A stretch of DNA of 64,000 nt from contig NCEA01000004.1 of NCBI GenBank assembly GCA_002280515.1, forward strand, positions 21,539-85,538, written 5' to 3'. The stretch is from Rhodobacterales bacterium 32-67-9. Lineage in GTDB: Bacteria; Pseudomonadota; Alphaproteobacteria; Rhodobacterales; Rhodobacteraceae. The position numbers were made by a program, and so were the translations under genes. Positions 1-8,395 of this stretch are shown here, piece by piece; positions within the stretch are counted from its first letter, which is position 1, and each line of letters starts with the position of its first letter. The notes beneath the pieces were generated by a model. That model saw only the letters and a program-made list of their open reading frames with translations, had not been told where the DNA came from and ran no database searches.

Positions 1-1
1 G

Positions 2-712
2 CTGATCCGGGTGGAGATCGACGCGGCGCAGCTTGCCCGTCACCCCGCCGACCTCGCGCTTCAGGGCCATGCCGAGGCGATCCTGCCGGCGCTGGTCGCC
101 CTGCTGCCCGGCAGGCGCGCCACCGACGGCGCGGCACGGGCCGAAGCCGCCCGCACCGGCGCATGGGTGGCACTCGATGAGACGACGCGCGCCCAGATCG
201 CGATCCTCAACACGGTGCGTAATACCCTGCCGGGATCAATCTTCGTCGGCGATTCCACGCAAGCGATCTACGCCGGAAACCTCTATTACGACCACGACCG
301 GCCCGGCGGCTGGTTCAACGCCGCGACCGGCTTCGGCGCGCTCGGCTTCGCGATCCCGGCGGCCATCGGCGCCGCTCTTGCCGCGCCGGACGCGCCGGTG
401 ATCTGCCTGTCCGGCGACGGTGGTGCTCAGTTTACTCTGCCGGAGTTGATGACGGCGGTGGATGAACGCCTGCCGATCATCTTCCTGATCTGGAACAATC
501 GCGCCTATGGCGAGATTGCCGCGTCGATGGAGGCGGTCGGTGTCGAGGTTATCGGCTGCCACCCGACCCCGCCCGATTTCGAGGCCGTCGCGCGGTCTTG
601 CGGCATGCCCTACCGGCGGACCGGGATGTCGCCCGCAGATGTCGCCACCACGCTGCGCGGTTCTTGGCCCGCAGCCGGGCCAGTGATGATCGAAATTGAC
701 GCGGGGCGCTGA
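2..712 (+). CDS. ThDP-dependent decarboxylase/acetolactate synthase-like enzyme, C-terminal part (5' end outside window)
   Basis: The reading frame is open through the left window edge, so this is the C-terminal ~236 residues of a longer protein (the family is usually 520-570 aa). It carries the ThDP-binding C-terminal domain: the signature starts GDG (about nt 413) and ends with WNN (about nt 492), the spacing expected for the GDG-X24-27-NN motif. The stretch GDSTQ...YAGN followed by a GALGFAIPAAIGA segment resembles the 2-ketoarginine (5-guanidino-2-oxopentanoate) decarboxylase/AruI branch rather than true acetolactate synthase, but with the N-terminal half missing the substrate is inference. 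The following gene is convergent, its stop only 2 nt away. Confidence 0.85.
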   Translation: MIRVEIDAAQLARHPADLALQGHAEAILPALVALLPGRRATDGAARAEAARTGAWVALDETTRAQIAILNTVRNTLPGSIFVGDSTQAIYAGNLYYDHDRPGGWFNAATGFGALGFAIPAAIGAALAAPDAPVICLSGDGGAQFTLPELMTAVDERLPIIFLIWNNRAYGEIAASMEAVGVEVIGCHPTPPDFEAVARSCGMPYRRTGMSPADVATTLRGSWPAAGPVMIEIDAGR

Positions 713-714
713 GC

Positions 715-1581
715 TCAGCAGCCGTCCTGAAAGGCCGAGATGATCTCCACCGCCTCTTCGGCGGTATCGACATAGGTGAAGAGCGACAGGTCGTCCTCGG
801 AAATCGTGCCGGCCCTGGCCAGCGCCTTCCAGTTGATCACGCTGTCCCAGAAATCCCGGCCGAACAGCAGGAACGGCACCCGCTTCATCCGCCCGGTCTG
901 GATCAGTGTCAGGCTCTCGAACATCTCGTCGAAGGTGCCGAAACCGCCCGGAAAGATGCAGATCGCCCGCGCCCGCATCAGGAAATGCATCTTTCGGATC
1001 GCGAAGTAGTGGAAGTTGAAGCAGAGGTCCGGCGTCACATAGGAATTCGGCGCCTGTTCGTGCGGCAGAACAATGTTGAGCCCGATGGAATGTCCTCCCG
1101 CGTCGGCTGCGCCGCGATTGCCCGCCTCCATGATGCCGGGACCGCCGCCGGTGACGATGACGTTCTCGCGCCCGTAACTCTCCATGCTCCTCTCGGTCAT
1201 GATCCGGGCCAGCTTGCGCGCTTCCTCGTACCAGTGGGACAGGGCCATGGCGCCCTTGCCCGCCTCGGTCTTGGCGCCGCCGGCTGTCTCGATCAAAGGT
1301 TCCTCGATCCGCTCGGCAGTGCCGGTCGGATCGGGTATGCGGGCACTGCCCATGAGCACGATCGTCGATTCTATGCCACGTTCATCCATGATCATCTGCG
1401 GCTTGAGAAGTTCAAGCTGCAGGCGGACCGGGCGGAGTTCCTCGCGACACATGAAGTCGTGGTCGGTGAAGGCCAGCCGGTAGGCCGGCGCACGCGTCTG
1501 GGCGGTATCGGGGATACGGTCGGCGGCCTCAACGTCCTGATGACTGTGACGGAAGCGGTGGCTGCGCGGATCTTCGTTCAT
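715..1581 (-). CDS. LOG-family protein (TIGR00730 type, cytokinin riboside 5'-monophosphate phosphoribohydrolase-like)
   Basis: A 288-aa protein with the two hallmark motifs of the LOG/'lysine decarboxylase-like' family: GGGPGIMEAGN (residues 145-155) and PGGFGTFDE (211-219), whose Arg/Glu environment forms the nucleotide-5'-monophosphate phosphoribohydrolase site in characterised LOG enzymes. The older label 'lysine decarboxylase' should not be used. The ~75-residue N-terminal extension (with CREELRPVRLQLELLKP) is typical of the longer bacterial form. Read leftward, divergent from dapD; the 166-nt gap between them carries the dapD promoter. The physiological substrate in bacteria that make no cytokinin is unknown. 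Confidence 0.88.
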   Translation of the reverse strand: MNEDPRSHRFRHSHQDVEAADRIPDTAQTRAPAYRLAFTDHDFMCREELRPVRLQLELLKPQMIMDERGIESTIVLMGSARIPDPTGTAERIEEPLIETAGGAKTEAGKGAMALSHWYEEARKLARIMTERSMESYGRENVIVTGGGPGIMEAGNRGAADAGGHSIGLNIVLPHEQAPNSYVTPDLCFNFHYFAIRKMHFLMRARAICIFPGGFGTFDEMFESLTLIQTGRMKRVPFLLFGRDFWDSVINWKALARAGTISEDDLSLFTYVDTAEEAVEIISAFQDGC

Positions 1582-1681
1582 ACTGTCCTCGGGTCTCTAA
1601 TCGTTCCAGACCTAACGGTTTTGGGCGGGGCAGGCCAGCATCGCCGCGCCAAATGGCGAAACTGTGACGCGCAAGGTCGCA

Positions 1682-1710
1682 TTGCCTCAAGGGCCGCCGC
1701 ACCCTATAGG
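1682..1710 (+). promoter_or_regulatory. Candidate sigma-70 promoter of dapD
   Basis: TTGCCT (1682-1687), a 17-nt spacer and TATAGG (1705-1710), ending 37 nt before the dapD start codon. Four of six bases match at each hexamer. The motif is seen directly; its activity is inferred. Confidence 0.4.
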
Positions 1711-1747
1711 GCAACTTCACGCGCAATCAGCCCCCGGGGAGACGCCG

Positions 1748-2575
1748 ATGTCCAATGCCGCACTCGAGACCGCCATCGAAGCCGCCTGGGAGGCGCGCGA
1801 CCAGATCACGCCCGCGACGACCGGCGAGGCGCGCGAAGCGATCGAAGACACACTGAACGCGCTCGACAGCGGCAAGCTGCGCGTGGCCGAACGTCAGGCG
1901 GACGGCACCTGGCACGTCAACCAGTGGGCCAAGAAGGCGGTTCTTCTCGGCTTCCGCATCAAGGACATGGAAATCCAGAGCGGCGGCCCGCAGGGCAGCG
2001 GCTGGTGGGACAAGGTCGATTCGAAATTCACCGGCTGGGGCGAGAACCAGTGGCGCGCGGCGGGCTTCCGCGCGGTGCCGAGCTGCGTGGCCCGCAAGTC
2101 TGCCTTCATCGCCAAGGGCGTGGTGCTGATGCCCTCCTTCGTCAATCTCGGCGCCTATGTTGACGAAGGCACGATGGTCGATACCTGGGCCACGGTGGGT
2201 TCCTGTGCCCAGATCGGCAAGAACGTCCACCTCTCCGGCGGCGTCGGCATCGGCGGCGTGCTGGAGCCGATGCAGGCCGGCCCGACGATCATCGAGGACA
2301 ACTGCTTCATCGGCGCGCGCTCCGAAGTGGTCGAAGGCTGCATCGTCCGCGAAGGCTCTGTCCTCGGCATGGGCGTCTTCATTGGCAAGTCGACCAAGAT
2401 CGTCGACCGCGAGACCGGCGCGGTGACCTACGGCGAGGTGCCGGCGGGATCGGTCGTCGTCGCGGGCTCCATGCCCTCGAAGAACGGCATCAACCTTTAC
2501 TGCGCGGTGATCGTGAAGCGTGTGGACGCCCAGACGCGGTCGAAGACCTCGATCAACGAGCTTCTGCGTGACTGA
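1748..2575 (+). CDS. dapD: 2,3,4,5-tetrahydropyridine-2,6-dicarboxylate N-succinyltransferase
   Basis: DapD transfers succinyl from succinyl-CoA to tetrahydrodipicolinate, the first committed step of the succinylase route to meso-diaminopimelate and lysine in the cytoplasm. The 275-aa product has the family's usual length. It has an N-terminal helical part followed by a left-handed beta-helix made of hexapeptide repeats ([30 protein letters not shown]). ATG at 1748 is chosen over an upstream in-frame ATG (1664) because GGGGAG (1736-1741) lies 6 nt before it and the product then begins like known DapD. The stop overlaps the GTG start of the next small gene by 8 nt, implying co-transcription. 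dapC (8.4 kb) and dapE (45.7 kb) act later in the same route. Confidence 0.97.
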   Translation: MSNAALETAIEAAWEARDQITPATTGEAREAIEDTLNALDSGKLRVAERQADGTWHVNQWAKKAVLLGFRIKDMEIQSGGPQGSGWWDKVDSKFTGWGENQWRAAGFRAVPSCVARKSAFIAKGVVLMPSFVNLGAYVDEGTMVDTWATVGSCAQIGKNVHLSGGVGIGGVLEPMQAGPTIIEDNCFIGARSEVVEGCIVREGSVLGMGVFIGKSTKIVDRETGAVTYGEVPAGSVVVAGSMPSKNGINLYCAVIVKRVDAQTRSKTSINELLRD

Positions 2576-2915
2576 TCCGGCGAAACCGACGAAGGAAAAG
2601 CGCCCGCAGCAGGTGTTCACCCTTGTCGTCGAGGTCGGGCGGAAAGCCGGCGACGGTCTGCCCAAGAGTGCCACCGGCGCCGCGCTGATGGTCTATGCCT
2701 CGGGCGTGGACGAGGCCGAGGCGGTGCGCGAGACGGTGGCGGTGCTGAAAGAGGCCGACCTCGCGCCGCTCGACGTGACGGGCTACGGAACGTTCGACGA
2801 GCGGGTCGCGCAAGGCCACGAAATCGAGGACGACGAACGCGCGCTGATGGACAAGGCCCTGGCCGAGAACGCGGTCATCGTGGCGCAGGTGACACCGTTC
2901 TTCGACAAGGCCTGA
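2568..2915 (+). CDS. Conserved hypothetical protein, 115 aa, translationally coupled to dapD
   Basis: A small soluble, acidic protein without signal peptide or membrane segment. The GTG start at 2568 overlaps the dapD stop by 8 nt, and no better start exists in frame except an ATG deep inside dapD. The sequence ([11 protein letters not shown]... then [23 protein letters not shown]) suggests a compact alpha/beta domain; I do not recognise the family. Codon usage is typical of the neighbourhood. Position suggests a role tied to dapD expression or lysine/cell-wall metabolism, but that is only context. A copy of the dispersed hairpin/box repeat follows 28 nt behind its stop. Confidence 0.75.
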   Translation: MTDPAKPTKEKRPQQVFTLVVEVGRKAGDGLPKSATGAALMVYASGVDEAEAVRETVAVLKEADLAPLDVTGYGTFDERVAQGHEIEDDERALMDKALAENAVIVAQVTPFFDKA

Positions 2916-2943
2916 CCGCCCACATTCCGGCAGGTGACGGATG

Positions 2944-2975
2944 CCTCCGGCGGGGATATTTCGGGCAAGATGAAG
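2944..2975 (+). repeat. Dispersed intergenic repeat, copy A (box part)
   Basis: CCTCCGGCGGGGATATTT followed by CGGGCAAGATGAAG. It matches the box part of the copies at 35343-35385, 40177-40244, 50657-50688 and 50729-50775. It lies 28 nt downstream of a stop codon, in the same orientation as the gene it follows. No strong GC hairpin precedes this copy. Confidence 0.7.
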
Positions 2976-3000
2976 CGGTGGGATCGAGACGGGATGCCTC

Positions 3001-3031
3001 TTGGCCTTTTGGTCCGTCGCGCTCATATAGG
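3001..3031 (+). promoter_or_regulatory. Candidate promoter of the thioredoxin/TPR gene
   Basis: TTGGCC (3001-3006) and TATAGG (3026-3031) with a long 19-nt spacer. The -10 and downstream bases (TATAGGGGGCAACT) resemble those at dapD (TATAGGGCAACT at 1705). The long spacer weakens the call. Confidence 0.3.
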
Positions 3032-3058
3032 GGGCAACTGGAGAACAAGGGGGCGGCG

Positions 3059-3967
3059 ATGCTCGAATTCGGTCAGGCAAAGGATGCGGCGGTCGGTGGC
3101 GATCTCATCCGCGACGTGAACGAGGCCAGCTTCATGGCCGATGTCATCGAGGCGAGCAAGGAAGTGCCGGTCATCGTCGATTTCTGGGCACCGTGGTGCG
3201 GCCCGTGCAAGACGCTTGGCCCCGCTCTCGAAGCGGCGGTGACGGCGGCCAAGGGCAAGGTCCGCATGGCCAAAGTCAATGTGGACGAGAACCAGATGAT
3301 CGCCGGGCAACTCCGCATCCAGTCGATACCGACGGTCTACGCCTTCTGGCAGGGCAAGCCAGTGGACGGGTTCCAGGGCGCGATCCCCGGATCGGAGATC
3401 AAGGCCTTCGTCGACAAGCTGGCGGCGCTGGCCGGTGACGGCGGCCTCGGCGAGGCGCTTGATGCGGCCGAAGCGATGCTGGCCGAAGGCGCGGCCGTCG
3501 ATGCCGCCGAAACCTTCGCGGCGATCCTTGGAGAAGAGCCGGAGAACGCCCGCGCCTACAGCGGCCTGATCCGTGCCCATCTGGCGCTCGGCAACGAGGA
3601 ACAGGCCGAGGGGCTTTTGGCGGGCGTGCCGGCCTCGATCTCCACCGCTGCGGAGATCGAGGCGGCGCGCGCGCAGCTCGCGCTCCTGAAGCAGGCGGCG
3701 AAGGCGGGGCCGGTGGCGGAGCTTCTCGACCGGGTGCTCGCGCGTCCCGACGATCATCAGGCGCGCTTCGACCTTGCCCAGGCGCTCCACGCCGCCGGCA
3801 AGATCGAAGGCGCGGTCGAGGAGTTGCTGGAGCTGATCAGGCGCGACCGCGAGTGGAACGAGGGCGCCGCGAAGAAGCAGCTCTTCACCATCTTCGAAGC
3901 GCTGAAGCCCAATGACCCGGTGGCGCTCAAGGGGCGGCGGAAACTCTCGTCGCTGCTCTTTGCCTGA
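3059..3967 (+). CDS. cnoX: Thioredoxin-domain co-chaperone (CnoX/YbbN-like, thioredoxin + TPR)
   Basis: A 302-aa cytoplasmic protein: thioredoxin fold at residues ~18-120 with the active site WCGPC (46-50) and the cis-proline region SIPTVYAF, followed by a helical TPR-like region (~125-300). This two-part build is that of CnoX/YbbN, a holdase and redox-protecting partner of chaperones. Unlike E. coli YbbN, which has SXXC, this protein keeps both cysteines and could be redox-active, as is usual in alphaproteobacteria. ATG 3059 is preceded by an AAGGGGG purine tract; upstream in-frame residues look non-coding. It heads a row of three same-strand genes with the LON-domain and Trm112 genes. Confidence 0.9.
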   Translation: MLEFGQAKDAAVGGDLIRDVNEASFMADVIEASKEVPVIVDFWAPWCGPCKTLGPALEAAVTAAKGKVRMAKVNVDENQMIAGQLRIQSIPTVYAFWQGKPVDGFQGAIPGSEIKAFVDKLAALAGDGGLGEALDAAEAMLAEGAAVDAAETFAAILGEEPENARAYSGLIRAHLALGNEEQAEGLLAGVPASISTAAEIEAARAQLALLKQAAKAGPVAELLDRVLARPDDHQARFDLAQALHAAGKIEGAVEELLELIRRDREWNEGAAKKQLFTIFEALKPNDPVALKGRRKLSSLLFA

Positions 3968-3994
3968 ACAAAGCCACCCGTTAGGATCGTGGCC

Positions 3995-4633
3995 ATGATA
4001 CTGCATGGCGATCTGCCGTCGAAAATCCCGCTCTTCCCGCTTCCGGGGGCGCTTCTGTTGCCGCGCGCGCGGCTGCCGCTGCAGATATTCGAGCCGCGCT
4101 ACCTCGCGATGCTCGAGGAGGTGCTGAAGACACCCGACCGGCTGATCGGCATGATCCAGCCGCGCCCCGGCCCCGACGGCGCCCCGCGCCTTGCCCGGAT
4201 CGGCTGCGCCGGACGGGTGATTGCGTTTTCGGAAACCGACGACGGGCGCTACATGATCACCCTTGCCGGGATCTCGCGGTTCCGTCTCGGCCGCGAAATA
4301 TCGGGGTTTGCCCCCTATCTCTCCGGCGAGGTGAGCTGGGACGATTTCGCCCGCGACAGGGGGGGCGCCGAGGCGGATACAGGCTTCGATCGCACCGCGT
4401 TCCTGAAACTCCTCCGCCGCTATTTCATCGCCGAGCAGCTTTCCACCGACTGGGAGAGCCTGAAGGAGGCGGAGGACGAGCTCCTGATCAATTCGCTCGC
4501 CATGCTCTGCCCGTTCGAACCGGAGGACAAGCAGGCGCTTCTTGAGGCGCCGACGCTCGAGACCCGGCGTGAAACGCTGGTGACTCTGATGGAATTCGCT
4601 CTCCGGGGCGGTGGCGACGAGGTGTTGCAATGA
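3995..4633 (+). CDS. LON peptidase substrate-binding domain protein
   Basis: 212 aa consisting of the N-terminal (substrate-binding) domain of Lon without the AAA+ or protease parts: [26 protein letters not shown] near the N-terminus is the family hallmark, followed by a beta-rich lobe and a helical end. Such stand-alone LON-domain proteins are common in alphaproteobacteria; their function is not established. ATG 3995 is preferred over GTG 3989 because AGGA (3983-3986) lies 8 nt upstream of the ATG but only 2 nt from the GTG. The stop overlaps the next start as ATGA (4630-4633), indicating translational coupling with the Trm112 gene. Confidence 0.9.
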   Translation: MILHGDLPSKIPLFPLPGALLLPRARLPLQIFEPRYLAMLEEVLKTPDRLIGMIQPRPGPDGAPRLARIGCAGRVIAFSETDDGRYMITLAGISRFRLGREISGFAPYLSGEVSWDDFARDRGGAEADTGFDRTAFLKLLRRYFIAEQLSTDWESLKEAEDELLINSLAMLCPFEPEDKQALLEAPTLETRRETLVTLMEFALRGGGDEVLQ

Positions 4634-4812
4634 GCGATGAGGTAAAGCCCGACCGGAGGATGCTGGAGGCGCTGGTTTGCCCGCTGACGCAGGCGCCACT
4701 CACCTACGACGCCGAGGCGCAGGAGCTGATCTCCAAGCCGGCGAAGCTCGCCTTTCCGATCCGGGGCGGCATTCCGGTGATGCTGGTCGACGAGGCGCGG
4801 CAGATCGAGTGA
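4630..4812 (+). CDS. Trm112 family protein (UPF0434-like)
   Basis: A 60-aa protein matching the Trm112p-like family: [16 protein letters not shown] near the N-terminus and [19 protein letters not shown] at the C-terminus. Eukaryotic Trm112 activates methyltransferases; bacterial members are small stand-alone proteins of unknown precise role. Of the usual zinc-binding cysteines only one (in VCPLTQ) is visible, as in many proteobacterial members, so zinc binding is unlikely. Start overlaps the LON-domain gene by 4 nt. Confidence 0.88.
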   Translation: MSDEVKPDRRMLEALVCPLTQAPLTYDAEAQELISKPAKLAFPIRGGIPVMLVDEARQIE

Positions 4813-4845
4813 TGCGGCGCGGTGGCAGGTTTGCCTCGCCACAGG

Positions 4846-6072
4846 CTACAGCGGCTTGCCCTGCAGCAGCCTTGGCGGAGTGCCGGCGATTCCCGCCGCC
4901 TGCCGGATGAAGGCACGACGCAGGCCGGGGAGCGCGCCGACCACGCCCATGCCGAAGTCGCGCGCCGCGCGCAGAAGCGGATTGTCGTTCGAGAACAGCC
5001 GGTTGACCCCGTCCATGCCAAGCGCGAGCGTAGTCGCATCGAACCGCCGCCAGGTCTGGTAGCGGTCCAGCACGTCCGCGGCACCAATATCCTCCCCGCG
5101 TCGATGGGCGTCGACAAGCACTTCTGCGAGCGCGCCGACGTCGCGGAACCCGAGGTTGAGGCCTTGCCCGGCGATCGGGTGGACGCCGTGCGCGGCGTCT
5201 CCGACAAGGGCGAGGCGGTCGGCGATGTAGCTTACGGCGAGGGTCAGGTTCAGCGGATAGCTGAACCGGCCGCCGGCCAGTTCGATCGTCCCGAGGAAAT
5301 CTCCGAAACGCGGCCGCAGCAGGTCGAGGAACGCCTCGTCGTCGAGGGCCGCGATGGCGTTTGCCTGTGCGTCCGCCTCGCTCCACACGATCGACGACCG
5401 GTTCCCCTTCAACGGCAGGATCGCGAGCGGCCCCGAGGGCATGAAGAACTGGTGCGCGATGCCGTTATGGGGTTTCTCATGCGCCACCGCGCAGACCAGC
5501 GCGGTCTGACCGTATCCCCAGCCGTTCCGGGTGATGCCCGCCCTTTGCGCCGTGCCCGATTGCCGCCCGTCGCAGCCGGCGAGAACCCGGCCGGTCAGGC
5601 GCCGCCCGTCCGACAGCGTCACCGTGACCCCGGCCGGCCCGGCCTCCTGTGCGGTCACGGTCGTGGCAGGCAGGTGGGTGATGCGCGGCTCTTCCTGCAT
5701 TGCGGCAAGGAAGGCCACGTAGAGATGGCGGTCCTCGACCATGAAGCCCATCGGGCCTTCTTCTATCTCCGCCGCCTCGAAATGCAGGAAGAACGGCGAT
5801 GGCCCCTCGCCCGGTCGCCCGTCCGATGTCTTGATTTCCAGCATCGGCTGGGCCTCGGGCGCGACCTGGTCCCAGACCCCGATCGCGGTCAGGAGGCGCT
5901 TGGAGGCGATGGCGAGCGCATAGGCGCGGCCGTCGAAATTCGCCTCGGCCCGGGCGCGAGCTGGCTGGGCGTCGATCACCGCGACCGAGAGCCCCGCCTG
6001 CGCCAGCGCGAGCGCAAGGGCCGGACCGTTCAGCCCGCCTCCGGTGATGATCACATCCGCATCGTATTCCAT
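4846..6072 (-). CDS. UbiH/UbiF-family FAD-dependent hydroxylase (ubiquinone biosynthesis)
   Basis: 408 aa. FAD-dependent aromatic-ring hydroxylase of the UbiH/UbiF/VisC family: Rossmann motif GGGLNG (residues 11-16), middle motif DGR (169-171), and the second FAD motif GDAAHGVHPIAGQGLN (291-306) typical of ubiquinone ring hydroxylases. It acts at the membrane on polyprenylphenol intermediates; which ring position (UbiH, UbiF, UbiI or the multi-position UbiL/UbiM types of alphaproteobacteria) cannot be told from sequence. ATG at 6072 is chosen since the product then starts right before the FAD-binding strand; the frame stays open to 6210 but those residues look non-coding. Its 3' end faces the Trm112 gene 33 nt away. 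Confidence 0.92.
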   Translation of the reverse strand: MEYDADVIITGGGLNGPALALALAQAGLSVAVIDAQPARARAEANFDGRAYALAIASKRLLTAIGVWDQVAPEAQPMLEIKTSDGRPGEGPSPFFLHFEAAEIEEGPMGFMVEDRHLYVAFLAAMQEEPRITHLPATTVTAQEAGPAGVTVTLSDGRRLTGRVLAGCDGRQSGTAQRAGITRNGWGYGQTALVCAVAHEKPHNGIAHQFFMPSGPLAILPLKGNRSSIVWSEADAQANAIAALDDEAFLDLLRPRFGDFLGTIELAGGRFSYPLNLTLAVSYIADRLALVGDAAHGVHPIAGQGLNLGFRDVGALAEVLVDAHRRGEDIGAADVLDRYQTWRRFDATTLALGMDGVNRLFSNDNPLLRAARDFGMGVVGALPGLRRAFIRQAAGIAGTPPRLLQGKPL

Positions 6073-6260
6073 GCCCGCCAGTATCCCCGCCCGTGCGGGA
6101 TTGTCCATGCGCAGCGGTGCCGCACGGGAGGCATGGCGGTCGGCTCTGTGGGACGAAGCGGGTGTTGCCATCGAGGCGCGAAGGAACGCGTCCGACACTC
6201 GGGTGGGCAACGCGTTGACCCGATGCCTCCCTCGGCTAGACTGGCGGAAGGAGGCGCGCG

Positions 6261-6881
6261 ATGATCACCGAGATCGAAGATTTCTTCACCAGGGGCTGCG
6301 GTCGTTGCGCCCGGTTCGATACGCCCGACTGCTCCACCCGGCGCTGGGCCGACGGTCTGGCAGCGCTCCGCCGGATCTGCCTCGGCGCGGGGCTGACGGA
6401 AACGGTGAAGTGGGGCCATCCCTGCTACATGCACGCAGGCCGCAACGTGGCCCTGATCGGCGCCTTCCGCGAGGATTTCCGCCTGACCTTCTTCGAGCCG
6501 GCGCTCCTGACGGATCCGCAGCGCATTCTCGAACGGCAGGGGCCGAACAGTCGCCACCCCGGTACGGTTCGTTTCCGGTCCGACGCCTACCTCGCCGCGC
6601 GCGAACCCGCGCTGCGTGCCTGTCTGGCCGAGGCGATGGCCCATGCCGCCGCCGGCCTTCGCGCGCCGAAGGAGGCGGCCGATGCTGACCTGCCCGAGGA
6701 ACTGGCGGAGGCGCTCGACAGCGATCCGGAACTGGCCGAGGCGTTTCATGCGCTGACACCGGGACGGCGGCGCAGCTACGCCATCGCGCTGAACGCCGCC
6801 AAGGCCGCCGCAACGCGCATCCGCCGCATCGAGCGTTTCCGTGACCGGATCCTTGCGGGCAAGGGCGCCAACGAACGCTAG
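6261..6881 (+). CDS. YdeI/OmpD-associated family protein (DUF1801 type)
   Basis: 206 aa, cytoplasmic. The N-terminal half has the DUF1801 pattern (AALRRICLGAGLTETVKWGHPCYMH... with NVALIGAFREDFRLTFF), and the C-terminal half has the basic YdeI/OmdA motif (LTPGRRRSYAIALNAAKAAATRIRRIERFRDRILAGKG). The family is described as bacteriocin-protection/OmpD-associated, with little biochemistry behind it. GGAGG (6249-6253) precedes the ATG at 6261. Divergent from the hydroxylase gene and upstream of the amidase in the same direction. Confidence 0.85.
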   Translation: MITEIEDFFTRGCGRCARFDTPDCSTRRWADGLAALRRICLGAGLTETVKWGHPCYMHAGRNVALIGAFREDFRLTFFEPALLTDPQRILERQGPNSRHPGTVRFRSDAYLAAREPALRACLAEAMAHAAAGLRAPKEAADADLPEELAEALDSDPELAEAFHALTPGRRRSYAIALNAAKAAATRIRRIERFRDRILAGKGANER

Positions 6882-6940
6882 CCCCGCTTTCCAACCCCGC
6901 GTTGCCGCGCTACCGTCGCTGCGAAACCACGGAGGCAGGC

Positions 6941-8269
6941 ATGGCGGAATGGCGGCAGATGAGCGCGGGCGACCTTGGCCGGGCGATCGGACAGGGCGAG
7001 ATCGACCCCGAGGAACTGACGGCGGCGTTCCTCGACGCGATCCGTGCGCACACGTACCGTGACCGCATCTACGCGCGGATGACCGAGGACCGGGCGCTGG
7101 CGGAAGCGGCGGCGGCGTCGAAGCGGGCGAAGGCCGGTCTGCGGCTTTCGCCGCTCGACGGGGTGCCGATCTCGTGGAAGGATCTCTTCGACACGGCGGG
7201 CGTGGCGACCGAGGCGGGCTCGCGGCTCCTTGAAGGCCGGGTGCCTGACGCAGATGCGGAGGTGTTGCGGACCGCGACGGCGCAGGGCCTCGTCTGCCTC
7301 GGCAAGACCCATATGACCGAACTGGCATTCTCCGGACTCGGCCTCAATCCGATGACTGCGACACCACCCAACGTCAACGATCCGGCGCTGGTGCCCGGCG
7401 GCTCGTCCTCCGGTGCCGCGACATCGGTCGGGTTCGGGCTGGCGGCGGCCGGCATCGGCTCCGACACCGGCGGATCGGTCCGCATCCCCGCCGCCTGGAA
7501 CGACCTTGTGGGGCTCAAGACCACCTCCGGCCGGCTCTCGCTGAACGGTGTCGTGCCGCTGGTCGAAAGTTTCGACACCGTCGGGCCGTTGACCCGCACG
7601 GTCGAGGATGCGGCCCTCCTTCTTGCCGCCCTCGAAGGCTCCAAACCCGCTGACCTGACCGGCGCGACGCTGAACGGCGCCCGCTTCCTCGTCCTCGACA
7701 ACGTCGCCCAGGACGACATCCGCCCCGAACCGCGCGCGGGCTTCACCCATGCGCTCGAACGGCTGAAGGACGCCGGCGCGACCCTCACCCACGGCGCCAT
7801 CCCCGAGCTTGCCGACGCGATGGGCCTTTCCGGCATCCTCTTCACGACCGAGGCCTACGCCACCTGGCGGCGCGAGATCGAGGCGGTGCCGGAGAAGATG
7901 TTCGGCCCCGTCCGCGACCGCTTCCGCGCGGGCGCGGCCCATTCCGGCGCCGATTTCGTCGCCGCCTGGCGCTGGCTGAAGGCGATCCGCGCGGTCTGGG
8001 CGGAACGCACGGCCTCCTATGACGCGGTCCTCGTGCCGACTTCGGTGACGCTGCCGCCGAACGCCGACAGGCTGATGGCCGACACCGACTATTTCGTCAC
8101 CGAGAACCTCCTCGCACTGCGCAATACCCGGATCGGTAACCTCATGGGATTGTCGGCCCTGACACTGCCGACCGGGCTGCCGATGACCGGGATCATGCTC
8201 ATGGGTCGCCCGATGGGAGAGGAAAGGCTGCTCAGGATCGGGGCGGCGGCCGAAACCGCGCTGCGCTGA
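6941..8269 (+). CDS. Amidase (amidase-signature family)
   Basis: 442 aa. Amidase-signature hydrolase with the complete Ser-cisSer-Lys machinery: Lys80 in VPISWKDLFDTAG, the Gly/Ser loop GGSSSGAA (residues 153-160) and the nucleophile Ser179 in GSDTGGSVRIPA. It would cleave a C-N amide bond; the substrate cannot be inferred. It is not GatA in context (no gatB/gatC next to it). GGAGG (6931-6935) sits 5 nt before the ATG at 6941, which rules out the upstream in-frame ATG (6902). It is followed in the same direction by dapC (127-nt gap) and ftsK. Confidence 0.9.
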   Translation: MAEWRQMSAGDLGRAIGQGEIDPEELTAAFLDAIRAHTYRDRIYARMTEDRALAEAAAASKRAKAGLRLSPLDGVPISWKDLFDTAGVATEAGSRLLEGRVPDADAEVLRTATAQGLVCLGKTHMTELAFSGLGLNPMTATPPNVNDPALVPGGSSSGAATSVGFGLAAAGIGSDTGGSVRIPAAWNDLVGLKTTSGRLSLNGVVPLVESFDTVGPLTRTVEDAALLLAALEGSKPADLTGATLNGARFLVLDNVAQDDIRPEPRAGFTHALERLKDAGATLTHGAIPELADAMGLSGILFTTEAYATWRREIEAVPEKMFGPVRDRFRAGAAHSGADFVAAWRWLKAIRAVWAERTASYDAVLVPTSVTLPPNADRLMADTDYFVTENLLALRNTRIGNLMGLSALTLPTGLPMTGIMLMGRPMGEERLLRIGAAAETALR

Positions 8270-8395
8270 GGGCCAAAAAGCCACAATCGGCAGGCTCCAG
8301 CCCCCGGAAAGCATTGCTTTTTCTGGACCCGCGCGCGCGACCCCGCTAATCTGCGGCAAAACGGGGCATGAATGACCCCGATGATTGAGGCAGAA

